DNA from: Kitagawia praeruptora
Taxonomy: Eukaryota; Streptophyta; Magnoliopsida; Apiales; Apiaceae
Direction: 5' to 3'
Assembly (NCBI GenBank): GCA_037693485.1
Contig: CM075354.1
Location: forward strand, 160,171,501-160,235,500
DNA: 64,000 bases
Shown here one piece after another: positions 13,201-24,114 of the stretch. Position 1 is the stretch's first letter. Every line of letters begins with the position of its first letter. The notes below the pieces were generated by a model. The model did not search any database. It was not told the origin of the DNA and was given only the letters and a program-made list of their open reading frames with translations. The position numbers and the translations under genes are program-made.

Positions 13201-14174
13201 TACCATGGACGTATTAGGATTGAGGGTAGTGACCACTGAAGAGTTACAAAGATTTCCAAAGTTAGTACAGTATGATGCATAAATGTTATCTGAAGCTTAG
13301 TGTCCTCAAGAGGAGCATTAGGCACTAAGAGATTCACGTTGAACAAGACCAATATCTTCCAGAACATCCTTGCTACCATTACCAAGTTCTGTAAGGAAGA
13401 AAGATAGACATATGTTGTCTTTTGGAAGGTCATATAGACTGACATTCGTTTGAAAGAAGAGGTTAGCATTAGGCTACCTATAGATTATCCAGATGAGAAT
13501 GATTGAAAAGAGACCCTTATTAAGGAATATATGATTGAATTGCCAAGTACGGGATGTAAGTATTCCTTAAAAAATAGAATTGAGGATAGAATGTCCATAG
13601 ATTAAGGCGAACCCAGGGGGATGCACAAAAAATAGCATCACCCCTAATAAAGACATTGTGAAATCAGACGATATAAGTTGAATCGACCAAGGTATCAATA
13701 ACCTATAAGGATTTGTGGAAAGGAGTCTCGAAAAGTACATAGACAGAATTGTTATAGGATTGATTAATGATGTTTGATATACCCTGTAACCAGAAGATAC
13801 AGGAAGAATGATGAGGATGGCCTAAGAAACCTTATAAGGGAAGTGGTAATATTCTAAATTTCAAAAGGGAAGTTTGGTAAGGAATGTATGACATAGTAAC
13901 AATGAGGCCAGATGAAGCACGTGTAAAACCATGAGGAAGTATGGATTGAACCAATAAGGTTAAGATTATCCTAAAACAAGAAGGGAGTTAAGTAAGAAAA
14001 TATCATAGGTATGATTGGGAGTACCTGTAGTAATGTTCACACCAGAAAGGTGGAAGCAATGACTTTCGGAAAAGACTGGAATATGTTTACTCTCATTTAG
14101 TAGAGTTCAAGGGAGGATGCTTCCATCCTAAGTTGGAATAGATCCGAAAAACATTGATCTCAAGAAATTATTGT

Positions 14175-14230
14175 ATTCACGAAAGGCCAATGAGGTGGCC
14201 GACACTTTCAGTACAAGAGAGTAAGGATAC
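14175..14230 (+). pseudogene. Ty3 RNase H/integrase junction relic
   Basis: The DNA can be read, with mutations, as the conserved GKANVVADALSRK block that links RNase H to integrase in Ty3 elements (here GGCCAATGAGGTGGCCGAC and onward). It is a short fragment in decayed sequence. Confidence 0.55.
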
Positions 14231-16407
14231 ATGCTCATACTAAAGAAATACAGTGAAAATGAGAAGGGCCTTGAAGGTCAGAATGTGATGGAAGAATTTA
14301 CGTTCCCCTGATGATTGTACAAGGGGTAACTATAAGGATAGTTGAAGTAAACATTCGATTCCTGATTTTGTCTGCAACACATTACCGACATTAGAAGGTT
14401 CTGCGACAGGCCAGACCAAATTCCCCAAGCGACTCTCCTTTATTTTAGGAAGAGAAAGAAGAGATGAGGTAATAAGAGATGATTGAATACAGAAGATAGA
14501 TGGATACTGATATTGATAAGCTAATTGGCATGATGATGAATGATAAGCAAGTTTATGTTGGTGTAATTCTGTGCAAACAAGAAAGAGAATTATGAGATTG
14601 GCAAGTGATTAAGCAAACCACTAAGCTTCTAGTCTTATACTGGAGACATATGATTAATAATCTCACCAGCTTGTTCCACCTACGATGCTGGAAGCTTTCC
14701 TGAAAATTTTATCTGCTTCATGTAATATCTACGTCAAGTTTAGAAAGCGTTCCTTATGGATATGGAATAGTGATTATTTTGTTTTCCTAGAGGATCTTGA
14801 ATTAACAGTCATGAAAACCGTATGTTTAGCTATTAAAGCACTGCGTAAATGATAAGTAATGATGACCCTTCTGAGAAATTAGGTGATAACGACGGTGGAA
14901 ATGTCGAATGGACTCTAAGTAGAGAAATCATCCAGGGTTATTTCGGATGGTTTAATTTTGGAACGACGGGATATTCGAAATAAAGGATTAGGCTATGATG
15001 GTTCATAAAATGATTATAGTAGAAATAAAGACAAGTGATTGATAGAAATGAAAATAGAGTTGAGGATCAATAAGGGAGTCAGATAGGCGGACTCATGAGA
15101 AGCTCTAGTAACGAAGCGAGAAAAGTATGGAATTGGCAGGGCAAGGGTATTGGCCAAAACGGAAAGTTGGAATGAGAAGCATAATTGACATACAAATTGA
15201 CCCCTTTAAATTGGGGGAAGTCGAGGAAATTTGGAATAGGTTGATTGAGTAATAAAGAGACTCATGGGAAGAGAAAATGAAAATTTATATGGTTGAACAA
15301 AGGAAAGTTTGACCCCAATCATGTGACACGTATTGAGTAAACATGACGAGTGTCTCAACACTGAGATGATGGTGGAGTTAAACAACAAAAGTAAATAAGA
15401 ATTAGATAATGCAAAGGAGGTGATTGATAAAGAAAAAAATTGGGAAATAATTATGGAATGTGAAGCAAGGAATGTTATGAATGGATGATGAATGGGTTTT
15501 CCTAACGAGCTCTCGGAATGACAACCTGATAGTGTTAGTATTATGAATATGAAAGAGCCAGTGTCGTGGCGTGGGATGTCAGTAGTAATAATGTCAAGCG
15601 AGAAATCCAAGATTTAATCGAAGAGGTTGATTCCCAAAAGTAGTGATACTAATATCAAACAAGAGTGTAGATCAATAGAATGATGGACGGAGCAGCAAGG
15701 ACATATGTTATGTGAGATTATGATAAAGTACTATTTGATACGAATACGATTATTTCCTTCTCTAATAAACCTCTATAGTTCAGAGGTAAATTCTAAGTAT
15801 GATATTTTTGACAATCATGAAAATTTTATATAATTCTTTGAAATTCTTTTCTTCTTACTTATTTATCTTCTTCTAAATTGAGAAGAACAACCCTTTAAGG
15901 AGGGGAGGTACTGCTACGTGACTACCTGTCTCTGTGATAGGAGTCTAAGTGGAATACCATAGCTTGTCTAAATTGCTTGTCAAGTACTAAAGGCTGGCCA
16001 CCTTCTGTACTAACTATGCAATAGGACAAATGTTCATTGATCATAGTGATCTCTCAATAAATTCTTCTAATTCTCTATATTGATCGAGATTGCGAAGATT
16101 AAAATGATCAAGAATTGCATAATTACGAGTGAGATTATCGTCGAAATTCGCAGCGCGATAATGATACCAAAGTCACTACCGATACCAACAAGGCAAGTAG
16201 TATATGACTGAGTAAGAGCATAACCCGGATAGTGTGTTGTACGAAAAGTAGCAAAGTTGATGAAAAAGGATAAAGGATATATTATAACACTAGTGAGGTG
16301 GGTTGTAAGAGTATTGGAATGATTAAGGATTGACCGGGGAACTGGAAAGTGAAATGACCAACAAGTACCCATTTGTCTTCTACCTGATTCCGGGACGGAA
16401 TCCTTTT

Positions 16408-16420
16408 AAGGAGGGGAGAC
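16408..16420 (+). promoter_or_regulatory. Polypurine tract of element D
   Basis: AAGGAGGGGAGAC lies immediately before the 3' LTR and would prime plus-strand DNA synthesis. A second similar tract (AAGGAGGGGAGGT) lies at about 15897-15909. Confidence 0.8.
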
Positions 16421-19400
16421 TGTAAGAACCCAAATTTCGGTAGAATTAAAATTTTTTATATATTGATGAAAGAATGAACAGTGACTCCGACTACAGGGTA
16501 TTAGCAATGAATGTGAATAGATTTAGATTCAAATATTTATATGTCATGAAGAATGCCTTTGGTTGACAGCATAGATAAGAATGATCTATCTCCTAGGAAT
16601 ATAAGTTATATTTTTCCAAGAAAGATTATTCTTGTGTCATCCAAATCAATATCTGTTATTAGTCCAGTGGTTCCGTAAAGGGTTAAGGAACGCCCGAAAG
16701 AGGACCAGGGCATTTTTTTAATAAATTTAAGGAATAAAAGAAATAATAAAGTGTGAATAGTGATTTTGGTGGAGATGGGAATATTATTGGACGACGCTAT
16801 ATAGAAGTATTCAGAACGGATTTCTGAGTTCGTATTCATGATCCAGGGGCGAAATAAGTGTATGTAAACGACATCGGATTCAGAAAAATAGCACTTTTAT
16901 TTTCTCCGAGATTTCCCTGGACACTGAGAGACTTAAGAATTTATTAAAAGGATTTAAGGAAATTAAATTCAAGAATTATAAAGGAGGATTGAGAATGGTA
17001 GTATAAATATTAAGAAGGTTTCCGGTGAAAACCTAACTAGAAATCCTTGAGACATTCCTCCGAACGATCAATGAAACGGAGCAATAATCGGGCAAAGAAA
17101 CAAGCAGGAATTCAAGATGCATGCATGTGCAAGTAGAAAATATCTAGTAACCAAGCTAGTTACATTGCTAACTAGTGGTATTAGAAACAAACCAAGTACT
17201 TAGCATGATTTCATCATCCAACCACAAAATCCTAACACTTGTCCACTTGATTGTATCATGGATGACCTAGGAACTTTAATAAAGCCACTTTATGCTAGAT
17301 ATTATCCATATCCATCACAATAATTCACATTAGCCAAGGATTAGATCAAGAGCAAGCCAAACAACTCCATTTCTCTCATTTTCTCTAAACTGCCCAGCAG
17401 GAACACCAAGGAAAGAAAAATTCATATCTCCATTTCTATCCATGATAAAATCACCAAATTTTAACCATTGCTTCTCCACTCCATGTTCAAGGTACGTTCC
17501 AAATTTCATAGCAATCAAAGTAGTATAGCCTAGGCAAATCACCTCCCTAAGTTGAAGAAGCAAACTGTCCAGATTGTTGACAGTTTCTGTGATGATTTTC
17601 AAATGGCTATATCTCCTTCATTACTCAATGGAATTTTGTGTTCTTTAGCTTGTTGGAAATCTGGTTGGATGCTCTACAACTCTCCTTTAGAAGTCTTGTC
17701 CAGAAAACCTCGGTAAGGCCCTCGTTTTTCATGATCTTTCAACTGCATTATAGCAGATCCGAAAATCACTAACTATGTTCTTGATGATTCTTGCTAGTTT
17801 AAGGTTGTAATGAGTTCTAAGGACTAGATCAAGGCTTATAAAGGGCTTTAACACTCTCCAAGGAAGGTATAAACCTCATGAACCCTAGATCTTACTTTGA
17901 GATTTTGCATGCTCTTGATGGATTTAGTATAAGATGTGTTAATAGCATGATTATAAGCATGATTATGTAGTGATTGTTTGATTTAAGAGATGTGATTATC
18001 ATGTTGGTAAAGTAGATGAGTTTGGACAGTTGGAGATATGTAATATGTTTACAAGTTGTTTGGATGCCCGGTGTGGCTTTGTGGAATCGTTATGATTTTA
18101 GAACGTTCGATTTATAGCCGTCGTAATGCCGAATTTTCGTTAACCTTAAGAAATCATGTTTGACAGTAGCCATAACTCACTGACTAGCTTCGTATTCTGC
18201 CATGACAAGGTAGATTATGTTATAAGCTTCGTTTTGATATAAAGATCGTATGAAATGGACTTACGGTTTAGGAGTTATGATTAAATTCGTAAAAGTGGTT
18301 TGAAACCGTAAACGAAAGTTCGTAACTGAAATTGGATTCCTTTAATACTATGAAATCGGTGGCGAATCTGGATAATTAAATAATAGAGATAAAAAGGAAG
18401 GTGTGGGAGAAGACCACATGTCGAATGGATCATTTTCCGATTTTATAAAAATGTTCGAATCAAGGTTAAACGCGAACGAACCCCTAGAAGCATACTTGGT
18501 TATGACTTTGGTAAATGACTTAGAAAACGAGCGATAAATCTCGAGGTATAATCTTGGTTCGTAAATGACCGACCTTAAAACTTACATGACTCAAGTATAT
18601 ACAAAGTGTAAGTATGACGACATGTCTTAGTAGCGAACGAATGACGGGTCATAGCGAGAATAAAGAGAATTTCACTAAAGGGTGTTTAGCGAGATAACTC
18701 GAAAACGTGTTTCGACTTAAATAAGTTATACTTAGCCTTTTAAAAAGTGTTAAGTGATTGACCTCGGTTATTGTGACTATTTATAGATCACCGGATTGAC
18801 ACGAGGCACCCTACCCCTTCAGGATTTCCAGGCAAGTTTCCAATACCTTGGAACTGTTGTTGTGATAATATATATGATTGTTCTTATACATATGCCATAG
18901 CATGCATGTTTGTTTTCAAAGTATATTGGAATACTTGTTCCCTGAATTGATATTGGCTTATAGACTATATATGAAATATCAGTTATAAGCCGGGTTATTT
19001 GGTTAAGACCCTTTGCGAAGGGCGTATGATATTCATACTTCAAATATAGACCGGGAGTCGATATTTTGTAATATATAAATAGTCGTGGAAACTGGAGGGA
19101 TTCCAGCGACAAATTTATTATTTCGAGTAACGTTATTTAAGAATTACCTCAGTGAAGGAATATTTAATGAATATTATTTTAATATTCATTTAGAATGTCG
19201 TTTATTTAATGATAATTATTTTGAACATTCATTGGAGTTATTTAGCTAATGAATATTATTTTGAATATTCATTAGAGTTATTTGGTTGACGAATATCATT
19301 CCCAACTATTCATTTGGGTTAATTATTTAATGAATATTATTTGGTATACTCATTTGATCTTTAATTATTTAATGAATATTAGTTGGAATATTCATTTGAT

Positions 19401-21338
19401 CTTTATTTATTTAGTGAATATTACTTTCGAATATTCATTTAAAGTTTTATTTACTTAATGAATATCATTTTAAAATATTCATTGGAAGTTCTATTTACTC
19501 AAGGAATATTATTTCGAATATTCCTTTAAAGCTTTGATTACTAAATGAATATCATTTGGATATTCATTTAGAATATTATTTGTTAAATGAATATTATTTT
19601 GATATTCATTTAGAAGATTATTTGTTGAAGGAATATTATTTGAATATTCACTTGGAATGTTATTTGTTAAATGAATATTATTTTCAACTATTCATTTAAG
19701 GTTTGATTAGTTAGTAAATATTATTTTAAATATTTGTTTAAGCTTATTTACTTAAGAATATTATTTTGAATATTCATTTAAGAAGAGATTTATTTAGCAA
19801 ATATTCCTATATACTCATTCAAGGATTACTTACGAGCAATAGTAGGATTTAGTAATATTCCTAAATTATTATTGATTTAATAAATATTCTTGGAATATTT
19901 ATTTAAACTCTTCTAAATTCTTTTTTTATATAATGACTTATATTATTTAAAGATTATATTTCACCTTCGGATATTATGTAAAATATATCGGAGTCTTTTA
20001 TGACTATTTTATCAAGGGGAGGTTCCCAAAACTCTATCTTCATTTAAATCTGTCTTATAAGAAGATTTAAATACTCGCTCAATCTTCAAAATACATATAT
20101 AAGGGGACCTCACTTGAGAGATGTTATTTATTGGACTGCCCGGTCCTGTACTTGCTAAAATATCTTGTCACTCACATCTTGATTCTTTCAAACATCGATA
20201 TGAATCTGTTTGGTTACCTCCTCAATGCTCGAGGGGTAAGAATTGATGGAACAAGTTTATATCCATTAACAAGCATCAGCTTGGGAAATATTGGTGAATT
20301 TTCCTTTCCAATTAGATACGACTACTTTGTGGAGTCCTATCAACAAGTGTTATACTTGGGGAAAGGGGGACGAACTTTACGTTTCAAAGTTATGGATGTG
20401 AAATGAACTAGGAGATGCGTAAGTGACCCAGTGGTGCCGGTCCAGCAAATGGCCCAACCGTTGGTCGGGCGGTTCCAGAGGGCGGTAGACAAGTAAATCC
20501 GTCGGTGCTTCCTTCTACATGTAGAGAACAAGAGGTGGGGAGCATAACATGCGACTGATCATCGTGTAAATGCTATGTCTCCTGGCGCGTCAAACTCCAG
20601 TATTAGTTCATCTTTCAATGTTGGAAAATTTCCTGCAACATTATCATTGTTGGCAGGTTTGACTAGTGTTTGAACTGGAATTGCAATATTCTTCTGCAAG
20701 TTCCTCTATTATGAAAATTCGATAATATCTTGCTTATCTTTGACATAGCAGATATTTCTTCAGAACAAATATATTTTGAGTTACCTTGTAACTTCATCTC
20801 ATACCATGTATTGGTACTACGTTCGTTGGTGCATGGCATATGGTATCAAATATATTTTGAACTGTTATATATTATTACTGTTCAGTTATATTCTTTTAGG
20901 TGGGCTATTGCTCACCCTTGCTTTATTTATCTATATCACAACAACAGCTAGATCAGATGGTCACGCAAGGCGCACTCAGTGTAAGCAGGTGACAGCCGTC
21001 AGAGGAATAACTGCTGAGGTCATCGCTACCATTGCTAAAGAGGCAGCTACTGGTAGGCTAGTCATTAGCATTTGAGTATTAAATGTAATTATTATATGGT
21101 ATATGCAAATGGATGGCAAAGAGTATGTAATGGTTAATTGTAATTCTTTGGGTTGTAAGAACTCGAACTTGTGATTAATAATATTGATGGTTACTCTGAT
21201 TTCATCTCTGGGACTATAACGGGTGTGTTATGTTGTTGTTTTAGGTCACTAGGTTGTAATTTAATTTATGTTGGTTTTGTGGATAGAAATTGAGACTGTA
21301 ACGACCCGATCCCTGACCCCGGATCTGGGGGTGTTACA
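16421..21338 (+). repeat. Element D 3' LTR
   Basis: This is a near-identical direct copy of 5703-10621, offset by 10717-10718 bp. The densest cluster of differences is five changes within about 40 bp near 20442-20475 compared with 9724-9758. Confidence 0.95.
19152..19917 (+). repeat. Palindrome array, 3' LTR copy
   Basis: This is the counterpart of the array at 8435-9200, with the same number and order of units and only one or two differences. Confidence 0.9.
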
Positions 21339-22048
21339 AAATATATGAGAAGAATGACTTAGCAAAGCACAATGCAAAGCCAGAAGTTAAATCTCAGAAG
21401 CAAAAAGAAAGGCTTGCAGGAATTATCAATAGAAGAGGTGAAAGGCTAAGACAAACTTCAACACTACTTGTACCAGAAGAAATTTCTAATGATCCTAGTA
21501 TTCCTTTGTATGTACTTCCGATATCAGCCAGAATTGAGACATCAACAGTATCTGATCACTCTAAGGAGGAGTCAGGATTTGTAGATGTTTGTACACAGAA
21601 TACTGGTGAAGGACAGGATGATCATACTTCAGTTTCAGATCAGAAAGATGAAGATGTTTGTAACTCTACTCGAGTATTATTACTTGAATATCATTCTACA
21701 TAGGCAACTTCTTCTACAAGACTTGAATCTGAAGAAATTCCAAACACTTCCAACATTGAAGTCAATTATGAAGTTTTACAAAACATTCAGAAATCTCAAG
21801 TTGAAATTCAATCAAGACTTCGAACACTTGAAGATAACGAAGTCACTATTACGGAAAATCAAGCAGTTCTGATGAATCTCATTTGTTCTGTTACTCAGTC
21901 TCTTGGAATTAATGTTGCTGATGTCAAAAAGGGGGAGATAAAAACAATTCAAAGGCAACAGACTGGGGGAGATAAAAGAAGAACTAAGGATGACAGAGGT
22001 GAATCTTATCAGGGAAGTGGTAAAGGAAAAGAAGCATCAAATAGTTGA
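21339..22048 (+). pseudogene. Element A aORF, 3' part after the element D insertion
   Basis: With element D removed the frame runs straight on (KIYEKNDLAKHNAKPEV). One TAG at 21701-21703 interrupts it, after which it continues to TGA at 22046-22048. The C-terminal 90 residues have the heptad character of a coiled coil (VLQNIQKSQVEIQSRLRTLE) followed by a polar tail. The matching part of the element B aORF (about 35200-35520) also looks like a coiled coil. The conserved coil ends at DVKK in both, and in A the next codons are made by the purine-rich GGGGGAGA tracts, so coding and tract sequence overlap. Confidence 0.75.
21926..21976 (+). promoter_or_regulatory. Two upstream polypurine tracts of element A
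   Basis: AAAAAGGGGGAGATAAAA begins near 21926 and a second GGGGGAGATAAAAG lies near 21964. Repeated tracts of this form upstream of the 3' LTR are a reported hallmark of Sireviruses. Their position inside the aORF reading frame is seen directly. Confidence 0.65.
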
Positions 22049-22201
22049 ATTCTTTCTTCTAAGTACTAGATACTTTGTCTACATCTGAAGAGGGAGGTAC
22101 TTAACTTCATGATTTTTAAATTCATAAATTATATTCTGATTGTACTGTTATATGTTTTGACATCAATAAATCAGATTTATGCTTCAGATCTTGAAGCATA
22201 A

Positions 22202-22212
22202 ATAGGGGAGAT
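22202..22212 (+). promoter_or_regulatory. LTR-adjacent polypurine tract of element A
   Basis: ATAGGGGAGAT directly precedes the TG that opens the 3' LTR. Confidence 0.75.
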
Positions 22213-22937
22213 TGTTAGGAATAATTCATGAGTTGTGATGTTAAGAATAGAATTTTACTTATACTTCTTGTATATACTGATCTTATAAAGGATTTAGCAC
22301 TTTGTATAGGATATATGTGTTAGACAGTAATCTGTAGAGTTAAGTCAGGAACAGTGCATCTAGGACTACATGTCAGGAATTGAGATTGAATCCTGATACG
22401 ACAAGTCAAATACTGATCGAGTACTGATGGGATGGTCAGATCCTGATGCAAGATGGAATCCTGATATCAGTCGTGTTACTGATGATGTCATTATGGATGC
22501 TATAGAAACTGGCAAGTGCTATAAAACAGGATCTTTGTTTGAAGAACAAGCAAGAAGATTTCATGAAGGAAAGAATTTTCTATTGATGGAAACTATCAAC
22601 TGGATGGCTAAACATTGTCATGTATAGATTAACTTTCTGTTATTAGTTGATAGGTAACATTATAAATACTCTCTCTATATCATTGTAAAAAGTGTCGAGC
22701 GATTGTGAGTTGAGAGCATAAGGTTTGTATTCGAGAGTTCGAAACAAATAGAGAGAGATTTGTATTGTCAGCAGCTGCTAAAGGTATTTGTACACCTTTT
22801 GTAGAGTTTGTATTTGATCTTATTAATACAAACAGTTTGATTCATTCGTTTATTCTTGTTTATTTATTCAAGCAAAAATCGGACACGATTATATAACTTG
22901 TATTCAACCTCCCTTCTACAAGTTATTCGAGTTAACA
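22213..22937 (+). repeat. Element A 3' LTR
   Basis: This 725-bp LTR opens TGTTAGG and closes GTTAACA. It has a TATA-like TTATAAATA near 22660. The CAACCTCCCTTCTACAAG stretch near the end is a common U5 ending in plant copia elements. The next five bases, GGTGT, should be the target duplication; the partner is outside the window. Confidence 0.85.
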
Positions 22938-23440
22938 GGTGTGGTATAATCTCAAAAAAGTGGATAAACTGATTTTTTGCTGTAGATTTGTCTGTTAGTC
23001 TCACAAAGACAAAAAACAAAAGTTACAATGATATAGTTTCAACTTATTTTAATTTGTCAAGTTTACGCATATATTTCAAATACATCAATTTGATTATCTT
23101 GTAAAAGATGGAGGTGAAAAAGGTAAGAAACGGAGAAAATACGAGGCATAAAAAAATATAAAATTTATAAATTTTGAAATAGTAAAATAATTAAATAATT
23201 AAATAAATCATTGAAATCAGGATTTTATTAATTTACACTTTCATCACATCAAATTTATATATACTTAATTAATTGTGCATCTAATTTAATATTTTATCTA
23301 TTGTGAACTTACTCAGTAATTATCTTTACATTCTTGGATTTCATTTAATTAATGGCAAACCACAAACAAAATTTATACACAGATATTTAAAATGCTAGTA
23401 ATGAAAAAAAATCGATGGTTCTGATTTTGAAAGATAATTA
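22938..23440. repeat. Duplicated intergenic segment, copy 1, left part
   Basis: This AT-rich DNA matches 41366-41700 along its length (for example the shared AATTGTGCATCTAATTTAAT-like stretch). It continues at 37655 once element B is removed. No gene is visible. Confidence 0.75.
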
Positions 23441-23445
23441 TAAAG

Positions 23446-24052
23446 TGTTAGATATAATTGATGTGATTTAATGTCAGTGTTTAAGTGTTACAGGGAAAAA
23501 GAGTTTAACTTGTTTATGAAAGCAGTCGTAGCAGAGTTTGAGTATACGCTGACAGCTGGAAGCGCAAACGCTGACAGAAGGAAGCGCAAACACTGCTGGC
23601 TGACAGAAGAAGCGCAAACACTGTTAGCTGGGAGCACAACAGAGTTTGTTAAAGTCTGTCTACTGGAAGCGTCTACAAGTCAACAGAGATTGAAGATTAA
23701 TTTAAGATAAACATGGAAGCAATATCTTTGAAGATTGGATAACTGTCAAAGAGATTGAGTTGACTTAGGAGACTTGTAGCAATCGTAATTGATATCAATT
23801 GTATAGCTTAATTATAGGAGAATCAATTAACGATTGTACGAAGCTGTATATCCTATAAATACAGTTAGGTTAACCCTAGAAGGGTATCGAACATCGAGAA
23901 GATCATTCATTGTAACCTAAGCAGCTCTCTGTGATATTTTACATCACTGAGAGAGGAATTATTAATTCCAAACAGTTTTTAAGTACTAAAACGTGTGTTC
24001 TTGTTATTCTCTCATACAATACTTGATTATATATTATGTATTCGACCTAACA
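23446..24052 (+). repeat. Element B 5' LTR
   Basis: This 607-bp LTR has a TATA box (CCTATAAATAC) near 23852. Three imperfect tandem copies of a 27-30 bp unit around GAAGCGCAAAC lie at about 23550-23640 in U3. The 79-codon open frame starting at 23471 lies across these repeats and is not a gene. Confidence 0.95.
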
Positions 24053-24054
24053 AG

Positions 24055-24067
24055 TGGTATCAGAGCC
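24055..24067 (+). promoter_or_regulatory. Primer binding site of element B
   Basis: TGGTATCAGAGCC begins 2 bp after the LTR and is complementary to the 3' end of initiator tRNA-Met. Confidence 0.93.
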
Positions 24068-24114
24068 AATCTGTTACTTTATTACAGTTTAAGATCCAAA
24101 CACAATTGTAATCA

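Larger units (their letters stand above)
10622..16420 (+). pseudogene. Element D internal region: decayed, apparently rearranged Ty3-type gag-pol
   Basis: No frame longer than about 135 codons survives in 5.8 kb, yet Ty3/gypsy fragments can be read through many stops and shifts: an RNase H-like patch (12083-12340), a gag CCHC knuckle followed by the start of protease (12960-13200), and the RNase H/integrase junction (14175-14230). No intact RT active site or integrase catalytic triad was found. The region cannot encode working proteins. The RNase H patch lies before the gag knuckle, which is not the normal order. Confidence 0.75.
5703..21338 (+). mobile_element. Element D: 15.6-kb Ty3-like LTR element with 4.9-kb LTRs (LARD-like)
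   Basis: The two ends are direct repeats of 4919 and 4918 bp that begin TGTAAGAACCC and end GGGGTGTTACA. The element is flanked by a perfect 5-bp target duplication, AAATA (5698-5702 and 21339-21343). Removing the element and one duplication restores the aORF frame of element A. By eye the LTRs differ at about 25 positions (roughly 99.5% identical), so the insertion is young. The 5.8-kb core has only decayed Ty3-like fragments, so it is non-autonomous and must have used proteins supplied by another element. Confidence 0.93.
371..22937 (+). mobile_element. Element A: 5'-truncated Sirevirus-like Ty1/copia retrotransposon, split by element D
   Basis: In order this element holds RT-RNase H coding (371-1699), a spacer, an additional ORF (3111-5702, continuing at 21339-22048), three purine-rich tracts and a 3' LTR (22213-22937). 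The copia RT, a long aORF after pol and repeated GGGGGAGA tracts together fit the Sirevirus lineage, so that assignment is family inference. Its gag, protease, integrase and 5' LTR are off the left edge or lost. Element D (5703-21338) interrupts it inside the aORF. It cannot be dated here because only one LTR is visible. Confidence 0.85.

Noticed and set aside
12105..16372. Frames such as 13194-13469, 15206-15610 and 16067-16372 on the minus strand of the element D core
   Set aside because: They lack any family signature and lie opposite decayed plus-strand Ty3 fragments.
5703..21338. A 10.7-kb offset direct repeat that might be a segmental duplication or assembly error
   Set aside because: The repeat copies have LTR termini (TG/CA), a PBS and PPT in the right places, and a 5-bp target duplication, so a single LTR element explains them.
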